Assembly (NCBI GenBank): GCA_025963465.1
Contig: JAOQAP010000170.1
Span: 1 to 40,412 of the forward strand
Source of the DNA: Flavipsychrobacter sp.
Lineage (GTDB): Bacteria > Bacteroidota > Bacteroidia > Chitinophagales > Chitinophagaceae
Length of the DNA: 40,412 bases
Reading direction: 5' to 3'
This document shows positions 23,895-34,500 of this stretch, in pieces. The translations under genes and the position numbers were made by a program. Below the pieces are notes generated by a model. That model ran no database searches, was not told where the DNA came from, and saw nothing but the letters and a program-made list of their open reading frames with translations. How positions within the stretch are numbered: the stretch's first letter is position 1; every line of letters starts with the position of its first letter.

Positions 23895-25262
23895 GTGAAG
23901 AAATTTATTGATAAACTTAAGAATATCTGGAGTATAGACGAGTTGCGTAAGCGTATCACTTATACCATACTGTTAGTATTGGTATATCGTGTAGGTTGTT
24001 ATGTAGCGCTGCCAGGTATCAACCCTTCGAAGCTTAGTGACACTAATGGCCCTGGTGGTATCCTTGGTATCCTTAACATGTTTGCCGGTGGTGCGTTCAG
24101 TCGTGCCTCTATCTTCGCGTTAGGTGTTATGCCTTATATCTCTGCTTCTATCTTTATGCAGCTTGCAGGTATCGTTATACCACAGGTAGCTAAAATGCAG
24201 AAAGAAGATAGCGGTCGCCGTAAGATCACTACTTACACACGTTACCTTACAGTTATCGTTACTGCTTTCCAGGCGAGCGCTTATGTTGCTTACCTGCGTT
24301 CTCCACAGTATCTTCCTGCTCTTGCTCCTGACTTCAGTCCATTCATGTTCTGGTTGTGTACTATCGTAGTACTTACTGCCGGTACTTTGTTTGTAATGTG
24401 GATGGGTGAAAAGATCACTGATCGTGGTATTGGTAATGGTACATCACTGATCATCATGGTAGGTATCCTTGCTCGTTTCCCGCACAGTGTTGTGCAGGAG
24501 TTCAGCGCCAAGAACATCGGCGGTGGCGGCGGTCTGTTGATATTCCTGATAGAAATAGCAATATTCATCGCAGTTATCATCGGCCTTATCCTGTTAACAC
24601 AGGGTGTACGTAAGATACCATTGAATTATGCACGTCGTATCATAGGCAGCACCAACGCTGCTAAAGAAGTAAGCGGCTCTCGTGATTTCATTCCATTGAA
24701 AGTGAACTCTGCAGGTGTTATGCCGATCATCTTCGCTCAGGCTATGATGTTCATTCCTACAATATTCACCGGATTTGCTACTAATGAAAAAGCTGCAGGT
24801 TTTGTACATGCATTATCTGATAACCGTTCTTTGTGGTATAACCTTATCTATGCGATAATGGTTATTGCATTCACTTATTTCTACACAGCGTTGATCTTCA
24901 ACCCGACAGAAATGGCGGATAACCTGAAGCGTAACAACAGTTTCATACCGGGTGTTAAACCAGGTGAGCCAACGGCTGATTACATTGCTACCATCATGGA
25001 CCGTATCACTTTACCGGGTGCAGTGTTCTTAGCTATCGCAGGTATCCTCCCTGGTATTGCTACATTGCTTGGTGTTACAAGTGGTTTCGCATCTTTCTTC
25101 GGCGGTACGTCTATGCTGATCGGTGTTGGTGTAATACTTGATACTTTACAGCAGGTAGAAAGCTACTTATTGATGAATCATTATGATGGATTAATGAAGA
25201 CCGGCCGCGTAACTGGTCGCTCAGCAACGCCGGCTACAGGTAGCAGAAGCGTATCCGCATAA
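23895..25262 (+). CDS. secY: Protein translocase subunit SecY
   Basis: 455 residues (E. coli 443). Forms the protein-conducting channel with SecE and SecG. It starts at GTG (KKFIDKLKNIWSIDELRKRI). About ten membrane segments are visible. Conserved motifs include ALGVMPYISASI, GEKITDRGIGNGTSL and the C5-loop NSAGVMPIIFAQ. The end is a short Ser/Thr tail. A terminator precedes and another follows, so secY may have separate or read-through-controlled expression. Confidence 0.98.
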   Translation: MKKFIDKLKNIWSIDELRKRITYTILLVLVYRVGCYVALPGINPSKLSDTNGPGGILGILNMFAGGAFSRASIFALGVMPYISASIFMQLAGIVIPQVAKMQKEDSGRRKITTYTRYLTVIVTAFQASAYVAYLRSPQYLPALAPDFSPFMFWLCTIVVLTAGTLFVMWMGEKITDRGIGNGTSLIIMVGILARFPHSVVQEFSAKNIGGGGGLLIFLIEIAIFIAVIIGLILLTQGVRKIPLNYARRIIGSTNAAKEVSGSRDFIPLKVNSAGVMPIIFAQAMMFIPTIFTGFATNEKAAGFVHALSDNRSLWYNLIYAIMVIAFTYFYTALIFNPTEMADNLKRNNSFIPGVKPGEPTADYIATIMDRITLPGAVFLAIAGILPGIATLLGVTSGFASFFGGTSMLIGVGVILDTLQQVESYLLMNHYDGLMKTGRVTGRSATPATGSRSVSA

Positions 25263-25285
25263 TTCAACACATAACCATATACATT

Positions 25286-25309
25286 TACGGGCCTGGTAAC
25301 AGGCCCGTA
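25286..25309 (+). terminator. Perfect hairpin after secY
   Basis: TACGGGCCTG (25286-25295) pairs with CAGGCCCGTA (25300-25309) around a GTAA tetraloop, 24 bp past the secY stop. The T run is weak (CTATTTAAC). Confidence 0.6.
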
Positions 25310-25341
25310 CTATTTAACAGAAGTATTAACGGCATTATAAG

Positions 25342-25349
25342 TACTTTTG
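25342..25349 (+). promoter_or_regulatory. Probable -7 box of map
   Basis: TACTTTTG fits TAnnTTTG and lies 44 bp before the map ATG, after the secY hairpin. No TTG is found at the ideal upstream distance. Confidence 0.4.
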
Positions 25350-25392
25350 TACTCTAATAATGCCTTTTGTTTTTTTACAATTCCCGGTTTAA

Positions 25393-26229
25393 ATGATACA
25401 CATTAAGAGTAAAGACGAGATAGAAGTAATGCGTAAAAGCGCACTTATGGTTTCTGCAACCCATACAGAAATAGCGAAGATTCTGAAGCCGGGCATCACT
25501 ACGCTGTCTATTGATAAATTGGCGGAAACATTCATTCGGGATAATGGTGGTGTCCCTTCGTTCAAAGGGTATAATGGCTTCCCTTTTACTTTGTGTATTT
25601 CTATAAATGATGTGGTGGTGCATGGTTTTCCAAGTGCTTACGAGCTGAAGGACGGAGACATCATCTCTGTAGACTGCGGTGTGTATATGAATAAATTCCA
25701 CGGCGATTCTGCTTACACTTTCGCTATTGGCGATGTAAGGCCTGAAGTGCTTAAATTATTGCGTGTTACCAAGGAGTCTGTTTACAAGGGCGTAGCGCAG
25801 GCCTGTGAGAATAACAGGGTAGGAGATATTTCTTTTGCCGTAGAGCAATATACAAACAGGGAGCACGGGTATGGTGTGGTGCGTGAATTGGTAGGGCATG
25901 GTATAGGTAAACAACTACATGAAGATCCGCAGGTGCCTAACTATGGCAAGCGTGGTGATGGTAAAAAACTGAGAGAGGGAATGGTGCTGGCCATAGAGCC
26001 TATGATAAACCTGGGCACAAGAGAAGTACATACGGAAAAAGACGGATGGACAGTGAGGACGAATGACAATAAGCCTTCTGCTCATTTTGAGCATACTACA
26101 TGGGTGCGTAAGGGTAAAGGGGAGACATTGTCCAGCTTTGTGCCTATAGAGGCTGCAGAACGGCAAAACACAGAGCTGAACAGCAGCCATTACGGTGAAC
26201 CACAGCCTACAGTGGCCGTAGCCGGTTAA
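25393..26229 (+). CDS. map: Type I methionine aminopeptidase
   Basis: 278 residues (E. coli 264). Removes N-terminal Met cotranslationally. The five metal ligands are present: Asp94 (ISVDCG), Asp105 (FHGDSAYTF), His169 (ELVGHGIG), Glu202 (AIEPMIN) and Glu233 (HFEHT), with substrate-site His77. A C-terminal extension of about 25 residues (AAERQNTELNSSHYGE...) is low-complexity. In most Bacteroidota, infA and the alpha operon would follow; here topoisomerase IB converges on it. Confidence 0.96.
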   Translation: MIHIKSKDEIEVMRKSALMVSATHTEIAKILKPGITTLSIDKLAETFIRDNGGVPSFKGYNGFPFTLCISINDVVVHGFPSAYELKDGDIISVDCGVYMNKFHGDSAYTFAIGDVRPEVLKLLRVTKESVYKGVAQACENNRVGDISFAVEQYTNREHGYGVVRELVGHGIGKQLHEDPQVPNYGKRGDGKKLREGMVLAIEPMINLGTREVHTEKDGWTVRTNDNKPSAHFEHTTWVRKGKGETLSSFVPIEAAERQNTELNSSHYGEPQPTVAVAG

Positions 26230-26244
26230 TTTTTTAATTATTGC

Positions 26245-27348
26245 TTAAACGGCTATTGATGCTGCCCCGGTATTATTAAGTATTTTCATGAGGGCTTGTT
26301 CCTCTGTGCTGAGCCCTGCCTGATCACTGCATTTTGCATCCTCTGTTACACTCAGGAATTTATCCAGTGAATGATCTTCGTATAAAGATATTACCCGTGG
26401 GTGAACATAGTATTTCTTACACACAGTACGGGTATTGCCAAGCTCTTTTGCTACCATATCCAGGGCAGTAACAACATTCTTTTTTGTATCGGTGGTTGTA
26501 TCAGGGATGCCCAGCTTCTTAAAAGCTGTGATAGCATGAAGTGTTCCTGCCCATGTTCGGAAATCTTTTGCAGTAAAATGCCCGCCGCTTATTTCTTTTA
26601 TATAGTTGTTCACCATGCCTGAGTCTACTGGATGCCTGTGTCCTTTCTCATCATAATATTGAAACAGTTCTTTGCCTGGTATGTCCCTGCATTGCTTTAC
26701 AATATTGGCCAGCCGCCTGCTTTTCAGGTCTATATCATGATGTACGCCTTTCTTGCCCGTAAATGTGAATTTTACGGTTGCTCCATTGATGTCAACATGT
26801 TTATCCTTAAGTGTTGTCAGCCCAAATGAGCCGTATAATTTTTCATACTGGCTGTTGCCCACTCTTATGCACGTGCATTGCATTACAGATACAATGGCTG
26901 CCAATACTTTCTCTGGCGGCAAGCCTTGCCTGTTAAGGTCTTTGTGCAGTTGCCGACGGATAGCAGGTAGTACTTTCCCGAATTCAAAAAGATGGTGAAA
27001 TTTTGTTTCGTTGCGCAACAAATTCCAGAGCGGGTGATATTTATATTGTTTCCTGTTCCTGGCATCAATTCCTGTTGCCTGCAAATGACCGTTTTCTTTA
27101 GCGCATATCCACACATTTTTCCATGCCGGTGGAAGAACAAGACTTTTTATCCGGGCAAGTGTTTTTACATCTTTAACGGCGTGGTTCTTTAGTTTGTAGG
27201 TAAATCCGTGACCCGAACTGATCCTGCTTATACCTTCCTGTGTGTCAGTTACATATACCAGGTTTATGGCTTCTGCGCTCTTTACATTATCCTTAAACAG
27301 GGACGTTAATTTTCGTTTTGTGATCGTTCTACCTAGCGCGATTTCCAT
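26245..27348 (-). CDS. Type IB DNA topoisomerase (poxvirus-like)
   Basis: 367 residues. It relaxes supercoils through a 3'-phosphotyrosine intermediate. Catalytic residues are visible: Arg162 (IRVGN), Lys199/200 (FTGKKG), Arg264 (KDFRTWAGT) and the nucleophile Tyr314 (KKYYVHPRV). The N-terminal domain (about 20-105: GFTYKLKNHAVKD, IKSLVLPPAW...ATGIDARNRKQYKYH) is typical of bacterial homologues. It is an accessory, not an essential, topoisomerase in bacteria and is often horizontally spread. It converges on map and diverges from the oxidoreductase at 27417. Confidence 0.93.
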   Translation of the reverse strand: MEIALGRTITKRKLTSLFKDNVKSAEAINLVYVTDTQEGISRISSGHGFTYKLKNHAVKDVKTLARIKSLVLPPAWKNVWICAKENGHLQATGIDARNRKQYKYHPLWNLLRNETKFHHLFEFGKVLPAIRRQLHKDLNRQGLPPEKVLAAIVSVMQCTCIRVGNSQYEKLYGSFGLTTLKDKHVDINGATVKFTFTGKKGVHHDIDLKSRRLANIVKQCRDIPGKELFQYYDEKGHRHPVDSGMVNNYIKEISGGHFTAKDFRTWAGTLHAITAFKKLGIPDTTTDTKKNVVTALDMVAKELGNTRTVCKKYYVHPRVISLYEDHSLDKFLSVTEDAKCSDQAGLSTEEQALMKILNNTGAASIAV

Positions 27349-27416
27349 ACCGGGGTTTTATTAGTTACATTGATGGCATAAAATTTCATGCCTTAATTTA
27401 AACTCCGGAACATCTT

Positions 27417-28073
27417 ATGAGAATAGCAAACGTTATTGGCGCTACAGGGCTGGTAGGTGGTAAGTTAGTAAACCAGTTGCTGCATGATACCCGTTTTGAA
27501 AAAGTGAGAGTATTCGTAAGACGCAGTACAGGTATAAATAACAGTAAGCTGGAAGAGCATATAGTAGACTTTGATGCTCCTGATAAATGGAAGAAACTGG
27601 TGACCGGTGATGTACTCTACTCTGCTATGGGTACTACCCTGAAAGCAGCCGGCAGCAAGGATGCACAGTATAAGATAGATTATACCTACCAGTACCAGGC
27701 TGCAAAAATAGCGGCAGCAAATAACGTGAAGGAATACGTACTTATATCGGCAGCAGGATCAAGCCCTGACTCTAAAATATTCTATTCAAAAATAAAAGGA
27801 GAACTGGAACAGGCAATTCAAAAATTGCCGTTTGAAACGATACACATTATACGCCCGGGAATGCTCTCCGGGGATCGTAAACAAGTAAGAACAGGCGAGC
27901 AACTAGGTATTGGTATCATGAATGTATTGTCTAAAATTCCCGGCCTGGGAACGCTGAGACCAATAAAAGGAGACGAGGTTGCTAAGGCAATGATAAACGC
28001 TACCTTCAGACATGTATCTGGTATATATGTGTATAATATGAAAGATGTATTCGGGCTTGCGGAAAGAAATTGA
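27417..28073 (+). CDS. NAD(P)-binding oxidoreductase, atypical SDR (TIP30-like)
   Basis: 218 residues. The Rossmann start NVIGATGLVGGKLVNQLL binds NAD(P). SAMGTTLKAAGSKDAQYKID and the YVLISAAGSSPDSKIFYSKIKGELE block (Tyr and Lys of the active site), followed by IIRPGMLSGDR, place it near HTATIP2/TIP30-like atypical short-chain dehydrogenases. Substrate is unknown. It diverges from topoisomerase IB across 68 bp, so shared regulation is possible. Confidence 0.85.
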   Translation: MRIANVIGATGLVGGKLVNQLLHDTRFEKVRVFVRRSTGINNSKLEEHIVDFDAPDKWKKLVTGDVLYSAMGTTLKAAGSKDAQYKIDYTYQYQAAKIAAANNVKEYVLISAAGSSPDSKIFYSKIKGELEQAIQKLPFETIHIIRPGMLSGDRKQVRTGEQLGIGIMNVLSKIPGLGTLRPIKGDEVAKAMINATFRHVSGIYVYNMKDVFGLAERN

Positions 28074-28551
28074 AAATCAATTCGCAAAAAAGCACCGAAA
28101 CAAGTTAAAGATACACATAATTAAAAAATAATTTCATATTCCCGACAAAGTTCCCGACATACACCCTCATTCCCTCTTTTTTCATAAAAAAATTACCGAA
28201 AGTTAATTTTTAATTAATTATCTTTAGAATAGTATAATATTTGAAGTGCAATTATCCATGAATACCTCTATCACCTTTAAAAGAAGTATCTATGAGAAAG
28301 GAATACAAAATTCAGTTTCTGTGGAGACTAACATCTGTTGCATATACAGTTAATCGCTTCTTTACAAGTTCGGGCTATGATCATTTGTGCCCCATCCCTC
28401 CTACTTAGCGCCTGTTACAGATCACTTTCACAAGACAGGATACAGCACAACACACAACACAGCACATAATACAATTATACACACGCACACACTAAGTAAC
28501 TAATTGATAATATACCATCAGCATTCCCTTATCAATTTCTAAATTAATTTT
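28074..28551. other. Long upstream region of the giant secreted protein
   Basis: 478 bp without a supported gene. It is A/T-rich, with TATCTTTA near 28218 as a weak -7 candidate, then a C/A-rich, G-poor stretch (about 28420-28500) that would make an unstructured 5' leader. Two overlapping tiny frames (31 codons from 28258, 38 codons from 28291) have no independent support. Confidence 0.5.
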
Positions 28552-31500
28552 ATGAAGAAAATATATTCGCTTTTATTACTCAGCTGCCTCACTATCGCAG
28601 CATTCACAGGCAGGGCGCAAACCGCTGCCAGTTACGTTTTCTCGCAATCTACTACTACCTACTCGGCGCTCAGCAGCCCGACAAATATCTTCACCGGTTC
28701 GTGGGACGATAACGTGTCGAATGCTTTGTCTATAGGGTTCAACTTTGTTTATTGCGGTAACACTTATAGTACATTTAACATTAACGCTAACGGTTGGATC
28801 AACTTTGGTGGGTCTACGTCAAGTTCTTATACAGCAATAAGTGCAAGAACATATGCATTGGCCCCTTTTAGTAATGATCTTTATTATAATTCCGCTTATT
28901 CAGGTACGGTGACCTCTCAGCTTACGGGTTCGTCTCCCAATAGGGTATTTACAATTCAGTGGCTGAACTGCTGCCACTATAGCACCGCGGCAACAGGGCC
29001 GCTTAACTTCCAGATAAAGCTTTATGAAACTTCGAATATTATAGAATTTGTATACGGCACTTTTGCACCTACCACTGCCGGTTCTTATTCGCCCCAGGTA
29101 GGTATCAATGGTGCGACATCAAGTGACTACAATAACAGGGCCACAACTTCAAACTGGTCCACAACTACTGCCGGTGGAAGCAACACCGCAACCTGCTCGC
29201 AAACACAAACGCTGAATCCTGCAAGCGGCCTGGTATTCAGGTGGACCCCGCCATGTACATCTGTTCCTACACCTACAGGTTCTTCATCTGTTTGTATGGG
29301 CTCTACTATTACATTGTCTGACGCTACCAGCGGCGGTACATGGAGCAGTGGTACTACTACTGTGGCAACAGTAAACGGCTCAGGTGTTGTTACCGGTGTA
29401 TCCGGAGGTTCTGCAAATATCCTGTACACTGTTTCGGGTTGCTCTGCAAGTAAAACAATAACAGTAACACCCGGCCCGGTTGTTACGGCAATTGCAACAC
29501 CAAGTGTTATATGCTCAGGTGGCTCCACTTCACTGAATGGTACCGCTACCAACCCCGGGGCAGGATACGGTGTGTCAAGTATTACTTATGTGCTGGCAAC
29601 GCAAACAAGTCCTACCACTGTTTCGTTTTCAAACGCTGATGACGGAACCACTGCGGTGACCATACCATTCTCATTTAATTATTACGGCACTAATTATACA
29701 TCTATTAATATTGGTACCAATGGATATGTGCAGTTCGGCGGCGCTTCAACAACTTTTTCTGTTGCTGCTTTTCCTACTGCCGCATTGCCGGGTGCAATTG
29801 CTTTTTGCTGGGGCGACCTGGATGTGCTATCACCCGGCGCTGTTACCTATTCAACAGAAGGTACGGCCCCTAACAGATCGTTTGTTATAAAATATAACCA
29901 GATATCCCCCTGTTGCTCTTATGCCGATGCGTATGATGCTGAAGTGATCCTTTACGAAGGATCGAATATCATTGATATATTGGTCAGTAAGGCTGCTTCG
30001 AACACACATACATGTGGTATACAAAACCCGGCAGGTACTTCATTTACAACACCTTCCGGTCGCAATGGAGTAAGCTATGGCATAACAACACCTGAAGCAT
30101 GGCGCTTTTCGCTGCCTCAGCCTACTTTCGGCTGGGTAGCAGATCCTACGCTTAGCTCTACTACTATCGCTAATCCTACAGCAGGCCCCATAGCTGTAAC
30201 TACTACTTATACGGCAGTAGCTACCGCATCTAATGGCTGCTCTGCCACAGGTACTATAACTGTGAATGTAAGTCCGGCACCTGCACCACTTACAGGCTTT
30301 ACTACGCTTTGCCAGGCAGGTACAACTACACTTACATCTACAGCAGGCGGTACATGGGCAAGCAGCAACAACGGTATTGCTACAGTTGCTTCAGGCACAT
30401 CTACTACTGGTATTGTAACAGGTGTTAGTGCAGGGTCATGTACTATTACGTATGCATTCGGTGCAAGCTGTATTGTTACAAAAGCAGTAACTGTATTGCC
30501 TACAGCGCCTGTAACAGGGCCGTCGACGGTATGTCCCGGTTTAACGATACAAATGTCGGATGCAATGTCTGGTGGTACCTGGACTTCGTCAAACACAAAT
30601 TTTGCAACGGTGGACCCTGTTACGGGTTTGGTTACAGGTGTTGCTGCAGGAACTCCTGATATCATTTACACATTACCTACCACATGTGCAAGGAGCAAGA
30701 ATATTACGGTGAACCCATTGCCTGCTGTTATAACAGGTGCCAGTGCTATATGTAAAGGGCTTAATACCATACTTACGGAAACAACGACCGGCGGCGTGTG
30801 GAGCAGCACTACTACCACCATAGCTACGGTTGGCAGCCTTTCTGCTACTACAGCTAATGTATTTGGGGTAGATGCCGGAACATCGGTCATTACTTATACT
30901 TTGCCTACTACATGTATCAGAACGCTCACCATGGTGGTCAATCCACTGCCTGTGCCTATCACAGTTCCTGCAAGTGGCGTATGTATCACCAATGGTGTCA
31001 ATCCTGCAGTAACATTGACAGATGGTACGCCCTTGGGTACATGGTCAAGCAGCGATCCTACTGTGGGGACGATCAATACAACCACCGGTACCCTTACCGG
31101 TATTACTGCAGGTTCTACAATTATTACTTACACATTGCCTACCGGTTGTATCATGACCCAAAATGTTATTGTCAGTTCTTTACCGGCAAACATTTCCGGC
31201 AACAGGGTAGTGTGTGCCAATGCCGTAACCTATCTTACAGATTCTCTGCCGGGCGGGTTCTGGACGAGCAGCAATACTACTATGGCCACTATTGGCTTTG
31301 GTACGGGTATTGTTAATGGTCAGACAGGTTATGCTTCACCTGTTAATCCGGTCATTACTTATAAGTCTCTTGCCGGATGTGTTGCAGTGGCTACACTTAC
31401 TGTAAATCCTGCTCCGGGCGCGGTTACGGGGACTAAAAATATTTGTGTGGCATCTACCTACACGCTTACCGCGGCTGGTGGTGGTACCTGGGCCAGCAGC

Positions 31501-34500
31501 AATTCGGGCCTGGCGTCTGTTACAACCAGCGGTGGTGCGGTTACCGGTGTTGTTCCTGGTAATCCTTTCATAACATATACATTACCATCCACAGGATGCT
31601 TCAGTGTTACGGCGCTTACGGTCAATCCTACACCCGCTGCAATAACACCTGCTATTGCAGCTGTATGCTACGGTTCAACAATAACATTGAATGATGCAAC
31701 TGCCGGCGGCACATGGTCTACTACATCTACCATAGCCTCAGTATCCCCGATTGGACTTGTTACACCTACATTTGCTGGTGGCGGTATTGTTAATGTAGAC
31801 TATTCATTGTCTACAGGTTGCAAAGCCTCACAAACAGTAACAGTGAATACCTTGCCTGCAGTATATAACCTCGCCAGCTTTACAGGTGCCAGCAGTTATT
31901 GCTATAACGATGCCGGTATAGATCTTTATCTCAATGCGTCTACTATAGGTGTTAATTACCAGTTATATAATAGCGGAGTTCCGGTGCCGGGCGTTCTTTC
32001 GGGCACAGGTGGCGCTGTTCATTTTGGTAACCAGACAGGTGCAGGCACTTATACTGCTATAGGTACCTATACGGCTACTACAGGCTGTGCCAACAATATG
32101 ACAGGTAGCCCGTCAATAAGCATTGATCCTTTGCCGCTTCCGTTCAATCTGAAATATGTGGGCGCAAGCAGTTCATATTGTGATGTGCCGGGTGGTGGTG
32201 TTCAGCTCTACCTCGATTCATCAGAAACAACTGCAGAATATACGCTGTTCTTTAACGGAGGTCCGTTACCTGCAATACCAGGTACAGGCAGCAGTATCAG
32301 TTTTGGTTCAGATACGCAAGGAGTGTACACAGCATCTGCATTAAATCCTTCAACAGGTTGTCGCAGCAAAATGATTGGCACTATTAAGGTAGGAAAGAAC
32401 CAGCTGCCATCTATACATAATGTTATCTATTCAGATAGTGGGTTTTATTGCGCAGGCACATCTGGTGTTCATGTAGGTGTTGACTACGGTAATATAGGTG
32501 TCGTATATGAGCTTTACAACGGAGGTCCTTCTCCTGTTGCAGCAAAAACCGGCGCAAATGCGAGCATAGATTTCGGTCTTAAAACAGCGGGTATATATAC
32601 TGTTATTGCCCGGAATCCGTTTACGGGCTGCACACAGAATATGAATGGTGCTGCGCTTGTGTCGGTCCGTGCGTTGCCTGTTGCTACTCATGTAGTATCC
32701 GCAAAAAGCCCGGGTTATTGCCTGGGTGGCACCGGAGATACAATAATGCTGCTGTCGTCTGATGCTACCGCCAGCTATCAGCTGATGCTGGGCAGCGCGA
32801 AGATCGATTCTCCGATAGCAGGTACAGGTGGCAAGCTTAGTTTCGGCCCGCAATACCAGGGTGGTAATTATACTGTATATGCAAGATCAATCGGTACTGT
32901 CTGTGGTCAGTTCTTGTCCACCAGCGCTAATGTTGCTGTATATCCTGCATTGCTTGCCGGAAAGGTGACACTCGAAAATAATGGAGAATATTGTTCCGGC
33001 TCAGGAGGTGTGCATGTTTACCTCGATACTTCTTCTGCAGGTGTTATCTACGAAGTTTATAATTCCGGTCTTGGATCTCCGGTTCTAATGCCGATGGCAG
33101 GTACAGGTGGTCGTTTGGTATTTGCCGGTTTAGATTCTGTTGCCGGCATCACAAGGGTGCTTGCTACTTCTACAGGTGCAGGTGGTTGCCAGGCATGGAT
33201 GACCGGAAGTCCGGTGGTAAAAGTAAATGCACTGCCAGCAGCTAATGTAGTAACTGCAACAAATAGTGGTAACTATTGCGTAGGTGGTAATGGTGTAAAT
33301 ATCGGTTTGGCATTCTCTGATATTGGCGTGAGCTACCAGTTATTTAAAGGCATTACTCCTATTGGTAGTACACAGCCTGGTTCTAATGCGTCACTTGATT
33401 TTGGCGTATTTAAGCCGACCGGCACATATACTATTACCGGAAAGAATGTGGCAACAGGTTGTGTAAACAATATGGCAGGTAGTGCAGTAGTAACGATCAA
33501 TCCTAATCCGACTGTATATAATATGACAGGTGGTGGCAGCTATTGTGCCGGTACTACTACAGGTGTTCCTGTGGGCGTTTTCAGTACCGATGCCGGTATC
33601 AATTACCAGTTGTATCATAATTCACTCCTGGTAGGCAGTGTTGTTCCGGGTTCAGGCGGTGCTATTACATTCGGTAACCAGATAGTTGCTGGTCTTTACA
33701 GCGTAGTAGGTACTGATGCGGTTACAGGTTGTACAAGTAATATGTCTGGCAGCAAGGTAGTAACGATCGACCCTTTGCCGGTAGCATATAGTGTTACAGG
33801 TGGCGGCGATTATTGCGCCGGAGGTACAGGTGTTCATATAGGCCTGAGCAACTCTGTTACAGGTAACAACTATTACCTGAAGGCTGGAGGTGCTGTTATA
33901 GCTACCATGCCCGGAACCACAGGCAGTACGCTTGATTTTGGTTTGAGAACAGCAGGTGCTTATACTATTGAGGGCGTTAACGTCATCAGTAAGTGTACAA
34001 ATAATATGACAGGTACAGCGGTTGTAAATGCTAATCCATTACCTGTTCCATATCCGGTAGCCGGTGGCGGTGGTTATTGTGCAGGAGATGCCGGAGCTAC
34101 AGTTTATATGGTAAATTCTGAGCCTGGTGTTAACTACCAGCTATTCATGGGTACTACTCCGGCTCCATCTGCGGCAGTTCTCGGTACAGGCGGTAAGCTT
34201 GATCTTGGATTGCAGACTGCAGGTACGTATACAGCTGTTGGTGTGAATGCAGCAACCGGTTGCAAAAATAATATGTCAGGTAGTGTTACTGTTACAACTA
34301 ATCCACTACCAGATGCATATGCTGTTACAGGTGGTGGAACAATGTGTGCAGGTTCGGCTGGTTTCCACATATACCTTACTGGTTCGCAGGCGGGTAAGCT
34401 ATATAGCTTGTACAATGGTGGCGGATCTCCGGTTAAAGTAATGGTGGGTAGCGGATCTGCGCTCGATTTCGGTGCGCAAACAGGAAATGGCGCGTATACA

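Noticed and set aside
28258-28407. Two overlapping short frames (31 and 38 codons) upstream of the giant gene
   Set aside because: Too short, no leader-peptide features and no conservation evidence available.
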